In this document: piece by piece, positions 1 through 8,520 of the stretch | Layout: each line of letters opens with the position of its first letter | Numbering within the stretch: the stretch's first letter is position 1 | Assembly (NCBI RefSeq): GCF_002258315.1 | Contig: NZ_NOYD01000012.1 | Coordinates: forward strand, 186,001 to 250,000 | DNA: 64,000 nt | Reading direction: 5' to 3' | DNA from: Rhodococcus sp. 06-462-5 | GTDB taxonomy: Bacteria > Actinomycetota > Actinomycetes > Mycobacteriales > Mycobacteriaceae | The notes under the pieces: model-generated | What the model saw: the letters and a program-made list of their open reading frames with translations, nothing else | Told to the model about the DNA's origin: nothing | The model's database searches: none | Made by a program: the position numbers and the translations under genes

Positions 1-324
1 GCCGATCAGCTCGGAACCGGCGCGTTCGCGTCCGATAGGGCTGCCGCGGTACCAGGAAAAGCTGACGCCGGGTCCGCCGAAGCCGATCGTCTCCCACTGA
101 CACCCGACGGAATTGCGGGTGATCTGCGCGAACGGGCCCGCGCCGAACGCGGACTGCACCTCGGCGTCGGTGATCGATCCGCATTCGCCGAAGAAGGGAC
201 CGGGCTCGTACGCCGCGGTGGTCGGGGCTGTGTCCTCCGGCTGCGCAGCGTCGTCCTCCGCACCACCGCACCCGGCGATCAGCACAGCTGTTGCCGCCGC
301 GACCAACGCGAACCGTCTCGTCAT
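1..324 (-). CDS. DUF3558-like secreted lipoprotein, 3' end outside window
   Basis: The visible 108 residues begin with a lipoprotein signal: MTRR, a hydrophobic stretch, then the lipobox LIAGC with the acylated Cys at residue 19. The mature part has an acidic, Thr-rich linker followed by a domain with two cysteines (GECGSITDAEV and VGCQWE). This pattern fits the DUF3558 lipoproteins of mycobacteria and rhodococci, whose function is unknown. The protein should be anchored to the outer face of the membrane. Translation runs off the left edge, so the C-terminus is not seen. An in-frame GTG at 336 would add four residues; neither start has a clear ribosome binding site. It lies just downstream of another exported protein on the same strand. 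Confidence 0.7.
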   Translation of the reverse strand, partial: MTRRFALVAAATAVLIAGCGGAEDDAAQPEDTAPTTAAYEPGPFFGECGSITDAEVQSAFGAGPFAQITRNSVGCQWETIGFGGPGVSFSWYRGSPIGRERAGSELIG

Positions 325-338
325 CCAGTGGCTCACAT

Positions 339-866
339 CTACGGGGCCGAGAATCCGCCGACGCCGGGAATGTCGAACAGAATGCCTGAGGCCAGAACAT
401 GCGCGGTGAACAGAATCGGTCCGCTTCCGGTGTCTGCGACGACCGGGCCCGAGGGCACGAACACGCCGTTGCCCTGCTGGCAGATCGGTGCGTTCACCGA
501 CCCGGTGCGTCCGTTGGCGATGTTGACGAAGTCCACCTGCAGGCTGGCGAAGTTCTGGTACGACGTACAGATCCGCGGCTCGGCGGCGCGGCCCCAGATG
601 TGCGTCAGTCCCGGCGTCTCGGTGCTCGCGACCTCGATCGTGCCGATCCACTGATCCGGAACGACGAGTCCGCCGACGGTGACGCCGAGGTTGGGGATCT
701 GCAGAACGGGGACAGAAACCGGTCCGGGCGGGGCCGCAGGCGCGTTCTCGGCGGGTGCAGGCAGCGCATCGGCAGGCGGTTGGGCCTGTGCGACCGGCGC
801 GAGGGCCATGGTGCCCACAGCTGCGAGTGCAGCTGCGAGTAAACCGAATCGAGTCCGACGAGCCAT
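339..866 (-). CDS. Secreted protein of unknown function
   Basis: A 175-residue protein with a clear Sec signal peptide (MARRTRFGLL..., likely cleavage after AQA near residue 29) and a Pro/Ala-rich linker before a compact domain. The ATG at 866 is chosen because GGAGA lies 10 nt upstream; an upstream ATG at 905 has no such site and would bury the signal peptide. The mature domain has two cysteines (RICTSYQ and APICQQG), which may form a disulfide outside the cell. I do not recognise a family. It resembles in layout the small secreted antigens of actinobacteria, but no motif allows an assignment. The stop lies a few bases before the DUF3558-like gene, so the two may be co-transcribed. Confidence 0.75.
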   Translation of the reverse strand: MARRTRFGLLAAALAAVGTMALAPVAQAQPPADALPAPAENAPAAPPGPVSVPVLQIPNLGVTVGGLVVPDQWIGTIEVASTETPGLTHIWGRAAEPRICTSYQNFASLQVDFVNIANGRTGSVNAPICQQGNGVFVPSGPVVADTGSGPILFTAHVLASGILFDIPGVGGFSAP

Positions 867-908
867 ACCTGTGTGTCTCCTGATCCTGTGGAAGCGAGTC
901 GCCATACG

Positions 909-2327
909 TTACCGCGAAGCGGCGAGCTTCCGGCCCTGGACGTAGACCCCGACGATGGCCGGCTCGCGCATCGCCATCAGTAGAGCAAACAGGGTCTGGT
1001 CGCGGGCGAGCTCAGGATCGTCGGCGCGGACGCCGTGATCGACTGCCACCGCGAGCTGCGGCCACGCGGACGGATCGACGACGACGAAATCGGCTTCCTT
1101 ACCTGCGTCGAAGTTGCCGATCCGGTTCTCCATGTCCAGGGCGCGCGCCCCGGCGAGTGTTCCGGTGAACAGCAGTTCGGCGGGATGCAGGGACAGTCCG
1201 GCGTCGCCGGCCTCGGAGATGTGCACCTTGAACGCATCGGCGAGCACCTGCGGCAGCAGCCACTCGTCACCGCCGCCGAAGTCCGACCCGATGGCGATGT
1301 TCACCCCCGCGGCCACGGTCCGCATCCATGGCATGGTGCCCGAGCCCAGAAACTGCTGCGAGGTGGGACAGTGCGCGATGGACGTGCCGGTCTCTGCCAT
1401 TCGCGCGAGTTCGACGTCCTGACAGTGCACCGCGTGGGCCAGGATGGTGCGTCGACCCAGCAAGCTCTTGCCGCCGACCTGCGAGCCCGGCAGGAACTTG
1501 CCGTCGTAGGTGTCGAGGTACGTATCCACGCCGTAGGCGTTCTTGGTGGCGTCGATCTCGCCGGTTCCCGGCCGGTTGTTCTCGTTCAGGTGTGTGTGGA
1601 AGTAGACGCCTCGCGCGCGAACGGAATCGTAGAGCTCGCCGAGGTTCTTCAGCGTTTCCGTCGTCACCGAAAGCGAGAACCGCGGTACGACGGCAACGTG
1701 CAGCATCGCCGTGTCCACATCGCCGGTATCTGCCGCGTGCCATTTCTCGATCTCCTCGGACACCAGCCGGATCGCCTCGTCCTCACCGGTGATCAAGTCC
1801 TGCGCCGACGCCGGGCCGGTGGTCTGGACTCCGCGTCCACTGACGATGCGCAGCCCGTGCTCGAGCGTCTCCGCGAACAGCGAGTCCTGCGCATGCGGGA
1901 ACGCCGATCCGAACACCATCGCCTGCGTCGTTCCGGCCCGGATTCGCGCGGCACAGAAGTCTCTGGCCGCTGCGGCCGCGAACTCGGGATCGGCGAAGCG
2001 GGACTCGGACGGAAAGATGCAGGTGTTCAGCCACTCGAGCAGTTGCCCGCCGCCGTAGGAATCTCCGGCGTAGGTCTGCGGGAAGTGGACGTGGGTGTCG
2101 ACGAAACCGGGCAACAGAAACCCCGGTCGATGATCCGCAATCGGCACCTGCACGAATCGGTCTGGGAGAGAATCGAACTCGCCGCAGAACTCGATCGTCC
2201 CCTCACCCGACACCACGAGCGCACCGTCGGGAATCGACACCAACGAGGCCGCCGCGTTCACCACGGTGGGCGAGCCTGCGACGTGAAAAATGTGGCCGCG
2301 GTGCACGCGCGCGATATCGGAAGTCAC
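909..2327 (-). CDS. guaD: Guanine deaminase
   Basis: This is a 472-residue amidohydrolase-superfamily enzyme that should hydrolyse guanine to xanthine and ammonia in purine salvage and breakdown. The metal-binding HxH is seen in PGFVDTHVHFPQ (H79 and H81). Further conserved elements follow in the expected order: HTHLNEN, the ILAHAVHC histidine, AHCPTSQ, and the metal/catalytic Asp in GSDFGGGDEW. The DTHVHFPQ and TSQQFLGSG segments are typical of guanine deaminase rather than cytosine or atrazine-type deaminases. The start is GTG at 2327. It lies 47 bp after the TetR gene on the same strand, so it may share its transcript, but the function does not obviously fit the acyl-CoA operon upstream. 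Confidence 0.9.
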   Translation of the reverse strand: MTSDIARVHRGHIFHVAGSPTVVNAAASLVSIPDGALVVSGEGTIEFCGEFDSLPDRFVQVPIADHRPGFLLPGFVDTHVHFPQTYAGDSYGGGQLLEWLNTCIFPSESRFADPEFAAAAARDFCAARIRAGTTQAMVFGSAFPHAQDSLFAETLEHGLRIVSGRGVQTTGPASAQDLITGEDEAIRLVSEEIEKWHAADTGDVDTAMLHVAVVPRFSLSVTTETLKNLGELYDSVRARGVYFHTHLNENNRPGTGEIDATKNAYGVDTYLDTYDGKFLPGSQVGGKSLLGRRTILAHAVHCQDVELARMAETGTSIAHCPTSQQFLGSGTMPWMRTVAAGVNIAIGSDFGGGDEWLLPQVLADAFKVHISEAGDAGLSLHPAELLFTGTLAGARALDMENRIGNFDAGKEADFVVVDPSAWPQLAVAVDHGVRADDPELARDQTLFALLMAMREPAIVGVYVQGRKLAASR

Positions 2328-2374
2328 CCGCCAGACTCAAGCACAGGTTGCGCAGTGCTGCAGACCGTGTGGGT

Positions 2375-3004
2375 CTAGAGCGCTCCCGCCGGAGCAGCGG
2401 ACAGCCGCGCGTTCAACGACGCATCCAATACCTCTGCCCACGAGCGCACGACCTCGGCACGTCGTCGTGCGTCGTCGGTCAGGACATCGGCCAGACCCAG
2501 TCCGCGAGCGAGGTCGAGGGTCGCCTGTACGAGACGGTGCGTGACGGGATCGTTGTCGTCGACCCCGAGGTTCTCGACGGCCATCTGGTGGGCACGACGG
2601 CCGAACCGTTCTTCGAGGGGGACGATGCGATCGCGCAACTCGGGGTCGGCCGACGCTGCTGTCCAGACCTGCAGTGCCGCTTTGAACATCGGCCCGGTGT
2701 AGTACTCGACGAGCCGCTCCACCACCAGTTTCGTCCGGCCGGGGCCCGCCGCAATCTCCTGTGCCTCGCGGCGAGCGCTGTCCATCCGAGTGTCGAACAT
2801 GTACTCGAGTGCTCCGGTGATCAGGTCCTCACGCGTCGGGAAATGATGTTGGGTCGCGCCGCGGGATACGCCTGCACGTTCGGCGACCACGCCGACCGTC
2901 GTTGCACCCCAGCCCTGCTCCGCGAGTGAATCGATCGTGGCCTCGAGCAGTCGCTGACGCGTCACCCTGCTGCGGTCCTGCTTGGGTTCGCGCGCCATCA
3001 CCAT
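2375..3004 (-). CDS. TetR-family transcriptional regulator
   Basis: This 209-residue protein has the TetR N-terminal helix-turn-helix: TRQRLLEATIDSLAEQGWGA leads into a recognition region around GVVAERAGVSRGATQHHFPT (about residues 38-57). The C-terminal ligand domain is of the kind found in repressors of acyl-CoA catabolism. The ATG at 3004 follows GGAAGGAG with 7-nt spacing. The gene sits 33 bp downstream of the enoyl-CoA hydratase at the end of the carboxylase operon, so it most likely senses an acyl-CoA intermediate and represses that operon. The 18-bp palindrome at 12195-12212 is its best candidate operator. That link is inferred from position only. Confidence 0.85.
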   Translation of the reverse strand: MVMAREPKQDRSRVTRQRLLEATIDSLAEQGWGATTVGVVAERAGVSRGATQHHFPTREDLITGALEYMFDTRMDSARREAQEIAAGPGRTKLVVERLVEYYTGPMFKAALQVWTAASADPELRDRIVPLEERFGRRAHQMAVENLGVDDNDPVTHRLVQATLDLARGLGLADVLTDDARRRAEVVRSWAEVLDASLNARLSAAPAGAL

Positions 3005-3037
3005 CGCCGTACTCCTTCCTACCGACGCTCGGCCGCC

Positions 3038-3790
3038 CTATTTCTCGACGACCCAGGACGGTGGCCTCTTCTCCAGAAAGGACATCATCCCCTCTCGGGC
3101 CTCATCGGACGCAAACAACCTGGCCGATTGCTCGGCGACGGCCGTCCCGCGCTCGTCGATCTCGCGCCGGATCGCGGCCGTGGTGAGGAGTTTCGACTCG
3201 GCCAAGCCCTGCGGCGAGCACTTCCTGAACATGATCATGTAGTCGGCCACCGCTGCCGCGGGAACGGCGTCGGCCACGGTGACCAGACCGATCGCCTCGG
3301 CGGTGGCACCGTCGAACGTCTCCCCGGTGAGGAAGAAGCGACTCGCCGCGCGGGACGAAAGCCGCGGTAGCACGGCCACCGAGATGACCGATGCGGCCAG
3401 GCCGAGGCGAACCTCCGTCAGCGCGAACGAACTCTGGGGTCCGGCAACTGCGATATCGCACGCCGCGACCAGCCCCATCCCGCCTGCCCGCACATGTCCG
3501 TCGATCTGCACGACGACGGGTTTGGGGGTGTCGATGATCAACCGCATCAGGTCGAGCATCTGCCGGGTACGCAGCTCCGGTGATGATCCGGCTTCTCGGA
3601 GGTCGGCACCGGCACAGAACGTGCTACCGGTGTGGCCGAGCACTATCGTTCTGACGTCGTCGTCGTGCGCCGCAGCGATGAGGCCGGCCGTCAGCTCCTC
3701 GACCAACACCGAGGACAGCGCGTTCCGGTTTTCCGGCGAATCCAGCGTCAAATACGCTGTGTCCTTGCCCGACTCGACGAGAACGGCCAT
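3038..3790 (-). CDS. Enoyl-CoA hydratase/isomerase family protein
   Basis: A 250-residue crotonase-fold protein. The CoA and oxyanion-hole segments are visible as STFCAGADLREAG (about residues 55-67) and RAGGMGLVAACDIAVAG (about 101-117). In this operon it would hydrate the unsaturated acyl-CoA made by the dehydrogenases and carboxylase, like the 3-methylglutaconyl-CoA or isohexenylglutaconyl-CoA hydratases of leucine and terpene breakdown. The exact substrate cannot be read from the sequence. Its ATG overlaps the stop of the upstream acyl-CoA dehydrogenase by one base (TGATG), which indicates translational coupling. Confidence 0.85.
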   Translation of the reverse strand: MAVLVESGKDTAYLTLDSPENRNALSSVLVEELTAGLIAAAHDDDVRTIVLGHTGSTFCAGADLREAGSSPELRTRQMLDLMRLIIDTPKPVVVQIDGHVRAGGMGLVAACDIAVAGPQSSFALTEVRLGLAASVISVAVLPRLSSRAASRFFLTGETFDGATAEAIGLVTVADAVPAAAVADYMIMFRKCSPQGLAESKLLTTAAIRREIDERGTAVAEQSARLFASDEAREGMMSFLEKRPPSWVVEK

Positions 3791-4950
3791 CAGTAGCTTC
3801 TCGGCAATCCGAGCGAGTGCTGGCTCACGAAGTTCAGGATCATCTCCCGACTCACCGGCGCGACACGGGCGATACGGGCAGCTCCGAGCATCGCAGCCAA
3901 GCCGTACTCACTGCTCAGGCCGGCACCACCGTGGGTCTGGATCGCCTGATCCAGCGCCTTGATACTGGCTTCGGCCGCAGCGTATTTCGCCATGTTGGCC
4001 GCCTCGGCAGCGCCGAAGTCGTCGCCGGAGTCGTAGAGCACCGCGGCCTTCTGCATCATCAGCTTGGCGAGTTCGAGTTCGATCTTGCACTGCGCCAACG
4101 GATGCGCGAGACCCTGATGCGCTCCGATCGGCGTCTTCCAGACGGTGCGCTCCTTGGCGTATTTCACCGCTGCGTCGATGGCGTACCGGCCCATTCCGAT
4201 GGCCATCGCGGCACCGAGAATGCGCTCGGGGTTCAGTCCCGCGAACAGCTGCATCAGGGCGGCGTCGGCCTCGCCGACGAGTGCTTCGGCGGGGAGCCGG
4301 ACGTCGTCGAGGAACAGCACGAATTGGTGATCGGGCTCGACGATGTCCATCTCCATCTGCGTCTTCTGCAAACCGGGAGCGTCCGTGGGCACGATGAACA
4401 GGGCAGGCTTGAGCTTGCCGGTCTTGGAGTCCTCGGTCCGTGCGACGATAAGGACCGCATCGGCCTGATCGACACCGGAGATGTAGATCTTGTTGCCCTT
4501 GAGAATCCACTCGTCACCGTCGCGACGCGCCGTCGTGGTGATCTGGTGCGAGTTGGATCCGGCGTCGGGCTCGGTGATACCGAAGACCATGATCTTGGAA
4601 CCGTCGGCGAGGGCGGTGAGCCACTCCTGCTTCTGATCGGGCGTGCCGTACTTGCCGATGATGGTGCCGCAGATGGCCGGACTGACGACCACCAGCAGGA
4701 GACCGGCACCGTGCGCGGCCAACTCCTCCTGCACGAGCGCGAGCTCGTAGATGCCTGCGCCACCGCCGCCGTACTCCTCGGGCAGATTGACGCCGAGGAA
4801 GCCGAGCTTGCCCGCCTCGTTCCACAGCTCGGTCAGCGGCTCGCCCTTGCGCGCCTTGGGCAGAACGTAGTCGATGTAGTTGTACCGCTTGCCCAGTGAC
4901 GAGACTGCGTTGCGCAGTCCCTTCTGCTCTTCGGTCTCGATGAAACTCAT
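3790..4950 (-). CDS. Acyl-CoA dehydrogenase (first of two)
   Basis: This 386-residue flavoprotein has the acyl-CoA dehydrogenase layout: an alpha-helical N-terminal domain, the FAD/substrate segment FGITEPDAGSNS (about residues 125-136), a beta domain, and a C-terminal helical domain ending in HGGAGLSSEYGLA, where the Glu is at the usual catalytic position. It should oxidise an acyl-CoA to the 2-enoyl-CoA and pass electrons to ETF. The start MSFIETEEQ at 4950 overlaps the biotin-carboxylase stop in an ATGA junction, while the open frame runs much further upstream without meaning. It is only distantly related to the second dehydrogenase in the operon, so the two probably act on different steps or chain types. 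Confidence 0.88.
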   Translation of the reverse strand: MSFIETEEQKGLRNAVSSLGKRYNYIDYVLPKARKGEPLTELWNEAGKLGFLGVNLPEEYGGGGAGIYELALVQEELAAHGAGLLLVVVSPAICGTIIGKYGTPDQKQEWLTALADGSKIMVFGITEPDAGSNSHQITTTARRDGDEWILKGNKIYISGVDQADAVLIVARTEDSKTGKLKPALFIVPTDAPGLQKTQMEMDIVEPDHQFVLFLDDVRLPAEALVGEADAALMQLFAGLNPERILGAAMAIGMGRYAIDAAVKYAKERTVWKTPIGAHQGLAHPLAQCKIELELAKLMMQKAAVLYDSGDDFGAAEAANMAKYAAAEASIKALDQAIQTHGGAGLSSEYGLAAMLGAARIARVAPVSREMILNFVSQHSLGLPRSY

Positions 4951-6917
4951 GATTGTTCTGCTCCTTCGGTTACCACGGCCAGAACTGCGCCGACTTCGAC
5001 CTGTTGACCTTCTGTGACGTTCAGTTCGGTGAGGACACCGTCGGCAGGGGCGGTCACCGTGTGTTCCATCTTCATCGCCTCGAGCCACAGGATCGGCTGC
5101 CCGGCGGTGACGGTATCGCCCTGCGCAGCAGCGATTCTGATGACGCTGCCCGGCATCGGCGCGAGGAGCGAACCCGCCGCGACCTCGTCGGTGGGATCGG
5201 TGAACCGCGGGGCCTTGATCAACCTGACCGGGCCCAGTGCGGAATCGACGAACACGTCCGACCCGTAGCTGCTCACCTGAAAGATGCGACGGATTCCGTT
5301 GTCGTCGAGCGTCACCGAGGTCGGCGTGTGCTCGACCAGTTCGACGCCATCGAGTTCGACGCCCCCCACCGAGGAAGTGAGTCCGCTGCGTCCGATCGAA
5401 TATTCGACGGTGATGTCGTTGTATGTCTTGCGCTGCGGCTGGGACCGGAGATTGCGCCAGCCACCGGGCAGTCCCCGATTCACTCGCGCTCGCGCGACAT
5501 TGGCCGCTGCGTCGGCCACAGCAGCTGCGAGAGCCGACAGTTCCTGGGCACGGCCCTGTGCGATCGGCTGAGCCAGAACCTCGAGCCCGTGCGTGTCGAA
5601 GAACGCCGTGTCGGTGTCCCCGGCCAGGAACGCCGGATGTCGGAGAATGTTGACCAGCAGATCGCGGTTGGTCTTCAGGCCGTGAACGGTGGCCTTCTGC
5701 AACGCTTTCGCCAGCAAGTTCGCAGCCTGATCCCGCGTCGGCGCGAACGAGATGACCTTCGCGAGCATCGGGTCGTAGTGAGTTCCCACCACACTGCCGC
5801 TCTCGACGCCGGAGTCCACCCTGATGCCGGACTTGGCCAGCACCTCGAACTGCGCGCCGGGGATCTCGAATCGGTGCACGGCCCCGCTCTGTGGCTGCCA
5901 GTCCTGGGCCGGATCCTCCGCGTAGAGGCGAACTTCGATGGAGTGTCCACGCGTCTTGGGTTGCTCGGCGGGCAACCGCTCCCCCGCGGCGACCCTGATC
6001 TGCAAGGCCACCAGGTCCAGTCCCGTGGTGCATTCGGTGACCGGATGCTCCACCTGCAGACGTGTGTTCATCTCCAGGAAGAAGAAGTTGCCCTTCTCGT
6101 CGGCGAGGAATTCGACGGTGCCGGCACCCTCGTATCCGATTGCCTCGGTGGCCAGCGTCGCTGCATGGAACAGCTTCTCGCGCATGCCGTCGATGCGTTC
6201 GACGAGCGGCGACGGTGCCTCTTCGACGACCTTCTGGTGCCTGCGCTGGATCGAGCACTCACGCTCGCCCACCGTCCACACCGTGCCGAATCGGTCTGCC
6301 ATGACCTGCACTTCGATGTGTCGACCGGTCTCGATGTACCGCTCGACGAACACCGTTCCGTCGCCGAAGGCCGAAAGCGCTTCGCGGCCGGCAGCTTCGA
6401 GCTCCGAATCCAGGTTCTCGAGGTTACGCACGATGCGCATGCCGCGCCCGCCGCCGCCCGCGGAGGCCTTGATCAGCACCGGCAGTTCGTTCTCGGTGAC
6501 CGACTCGGGATCGAGCTGGGTCAGCACCGGAACTCCGGCATCGGCCATCATCTTCTTGGACTCGACCTTCGAGCCCATCAGTTCGATGGCCTTGACGGGC
6601 GGCCCGATCCAGGTCAGGCCTGCGTTCTGCACCTGCTGCGCGAAATCGGAGTTCTCGGAGAGGAATCCGTATCCCGGATGCACGGCGTCGGCTCCGGCGG
6701 CCGCAGCTGCCGCGATGACGAGCTCGCCGCGCAGGTAGGTCTGGGCCGAGCTGTTGCCGGGTAGCCGCACTGCCTGGTCGGCCTCACGCACGTGCGGGGA
6801 ATTGGCATCGGCGTCGGAGAAGACCGCGACCGTGTCGATGCCCTCGGCGCGGCAGGTGGTGAAGACTCGTCGGGCGATTTCGCCGCGGTTGGCTACGAGA
6901 ACGGACGTTATGGTCAT
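4947..6917 (-). CDS. Biotin-dependent acyl-CoA carboxylase alpha subunit
   Basis: A 656-residue protein with biotin carboxylase N-domain (VLVANRGEIARR), ATP-grasp domain (glycine-rich KASAGGGGRGMR; EMNTRLQVEHPVTE), biotin carboxylase C-domain (HSIEVRLYAEDP) and a C-terminal biotinyl domain with the biotinylated Lys in LEAMKMEHTV, about 40 residues from the end. It carboxylates its own biotin using ATP and bicarbonate; the CO2 is then passed to the acyl-CoA by the adjacent beta subunit. Start MTITSVLVANRG is set by homology and lies 4 nt after the beta-subunit stop. Operon context favours methylcrotonyl-CoA, geranyl-CoA or a related substrate over acetyl-CoA or propionyl-CoA, but this is not provable here. 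Confidence 0.92.
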   Translation of the reverse strand: MTITSVLVANRGEIARRVFTTCRAEGIDTVAVFSDADANSPHVREADQAVRLPGNSSAQTYLRGELVIAAAAAAGADAVHPGYGFLSENSDFAQQVQNAGLTWIGPPVKAIELMGSKVESKKMMADAGVPVLTQLDPESVTENELPVLIKASAGGGGRGMRIVRNLENLDSELEAAGREALSAFGDGTVFVERYIETGRHIEVQVMADRFGTVWTVGERECSIQRRHQKVVEEAPSPLVERIDGMREKLFHAATLATEAIGYEGAGTVEFLADEKGNFFFLEMNTRLQVEHPVTECTTGLDLVALQIRVAAGERLPAEQPKTRGHSIEVRLYAEDPAQDWQPQSGAVHRFEIPGAQFEVLAKSGIRVDSGVESGSVVGTHYDPMLAKVISFAPTRDQAANLLAKALQKATVHGLKTNRDLLVNILRHPAFLAGDTDTAFFDTHGLEVLAQPIAQGRAQELSALAAAVADAAANVARARVNRGLPGGWRNLRSQPQRKTYNDITVEYSIGRSGLTSSVGGVELDGVELVEHTPTSVTLDDNGIRRIFQVSSYGSDVFVDSALGPVRLIKAPRFTDPTDEVAAGSLLAPMPGSVIRIAAAQGDTVTAGQPILWLEAMKMEHTVTAPADGVLTELNVTEGQQVEVGAVLAVVTEGAEQS

Positions 6918-6921
6918 GGCG

Positions 6922-8520
6922 TCACATCCGGAAGACACCGAAGTTGGCGGTGCCTTCGATCGGGGCGGTGGCGATGGCCGACAGGCACATTCCCACCACC
7001 GTGCGGGTATCACGGGGGTCGATGACGCCGTCGTCGTAGAGGCGTCCGGAGAGGAACATCGGCATCGACTCGGCCTCGATCTGGCCTTCGATCATTGCGC
7101 GCATTCCGGCATCGGCTTCGGCGTCGAAGGCTTGTCCGCGAGCCTCGGCGGCGGCGCGTCCGACGATGGAGATGACACCCGCGAGTTGCGCGCCGCCCAT
7201 GACGGCGGATTTGCTGGACGGCCAGGCGAAGAGGAATCGCGGATCGAATGCGCGTCCGCACATGCCGTAGTGACCGGCTCCGTAGGACGCACCGAGCAGA
7301 ATGGAGATGTGCGGCACCGTGGAGTTGGACACGGCGTTGATCATCATCGCGCCGTGCTTGATCATCCCGCCTTCTTCGTACTCCTTGCCGACCATGTATC
7401 CGGTCGTGTTGTGCAGGAACAGAAGTGGGGTGTTCGACCGATTGGCGAGCTGGATGAACTGTGTTGCCTTCTGCGATTCTTCACTGAAGAGCACACCGCG
7501 GGCGTTGGCCAGGATGCCGATCGGATAGCCGTGCAGCTCGGCCCATCCGGTGACGAGCGATCCGCCGTACATGGGCTTGAACTCGTCGAAGTCGGAACCG
7601 TCGACGATGCGGGCGATGACCTCGCGCGGATCGAACGGGATCTTCAGATCGGTGGGGACGATGCCCAGCAGGTCCTCGGGGTCGGCCAGCGGCTCGATGA
7701 CATCGACCCGAGGCTCGGGGCCCTTCTTCTTCCAGTTCAATCGGGAGACTATGCTGCGTCCGATGCGGATGGCATCCTGCTCGTCGACGGCGAAGTAGTC
7801 TGCGAGACCGGACTTTCGGGCGTGCATCTCGGCCCCGCCGAGCGACTCGTCGTCCGAGTCCTCGCCGGTCGCCATCTTCACCAACGGTGGGCCGGCAAGG
7901 AAGACCTTCGAGCGTTCCTTGACCATCACGACGTGATCGGACATGCCGGGGATGTACGCGCCACCGGCAGTGGAATTACCGAACACCAGGGCGATCGTGG
8001 GGATGCCCGCCGCCGAGAGCTGCGTCAGATCACGGAACATGCGACCGCCGGGGATGAACACCTCCTTCTGCGTCGGTAGATCGGCTCCACCGGACTCGAC
8101 CAAGGAGATCACCGGAAGCCGGTTCTGCGTGGCGATGTCGTTGCCGCGGAACCCCTTCTTCAGCGTCCACGGGTTGCTGGCTCCGCCGCGGACCGTCGGA
8201 TCGTTGGCGACGATGAGGCATTCGACGCCGCAGACGACGCCGATACCCATGACGGTGCTGGCCCCGACGGGAAAGTCGCTGCCCCAGGCCGCGAGTGGGC
8301 ACAGTTCGAGAAACGCCGAGTCCTCGTCGATCAACAACTCGATGCGTTCACGCGCCAGAAGCTTGCCGCGCTTCTTGTGTCGCTCGACGTACTTCTGACC
8401 GCCGCCCAGCAGTGCCTTCGAGTGCTCGGCGTCGATCTCGCCGAGTTTGGTGTTCATCGCCTCGACGCTTCCGGTGTACTGCTCCGATGCGGTGTCGAGG
8501 GTGGACTTCAGCACGCTCAT
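6922..8520 (-). CDS. Acyl-CoA carboxylase beta (carboxyltransferase) subunit
   Basis: A 532-residue carboxyltransferase with both crotonase-like halves. The N-half has HKKRGKLLARERIELLID and VVCGVECLIVANDPTVRGG; the C-half has TGYMVGKEYEEGGMIKHGA and LGASYGAGHYGMCGRAFDPR. These features place it with methylcrotonyl-CoA/geranyl-CoA type carboxyltransferases, which act on beta-methyl unsaturated acyl-CoAs. It forms a complex with the downstream alpha subunit. The ATG at 8520 overlaps the stop of the upstream dehydrogenase (ATGA), fixing the start at MSVLKSTLD. Assignment as a carboxyltransferase is firm; the exact substrate is an inference. Confidence 0.92.
   Translation of the reverse strand: MSVLKSTLDTASEQYTGSVEAMNTKLGEIDAEHSKALLGGGQKYVERHKKRGKLLARERIELLIDEDSAFLELCPLAAWGSDFPVGASTVMGIGVVCGVECLIVANDPTVRGGASNPWTLKKGFRGNDIATQNRLPVISLVESGGADLPTQKEVFIPGGRMFRDLTQLSAAGIPTIALVFGNSTAGGAYIPGMSDHVVMVKERSKVFLAGPPLVKMATGEDSDDESLGGAEMHARKSGLADYFAVDEQDAIRIGRSIVSRLNWKKKGPEPRVDVIEPLADPEDLLGIVPTDLKIPFDPREVIARIVDGSDFDEFKPMYGGSLVTGWAELHGYPIGILANARGVLFSEESQKATQFIQLANRSNTPLLFLHNTTGYMVGKEYEEGGMIKHGAMMINAVSNSTVPHISILLGASYGAGHYGMCGRAFDPRFLFAWPSSKSAVMGGAQLAGVISIVGRAAAEARGQAFDAEADAGMRAMIEGQIEAESMPMFLSGRLYDDGVIDPRDTRTVVGMCLSAIATAPIEGTANFGVFRM

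Noticed and set aside
339..866. Assignment of the small secreted protein to the MPT63/DUF1942 family
   Set aside because: Only size and export signal are similar; no sequence motif supports it.
3790..6258. 822-residue open frame through the first acyl-CoA dehydrogenase
   Set aside because: Only the part from 4950 is dehydrogenase; the upstream part is an out-of-frame reading of the biotin carboxylase gene.
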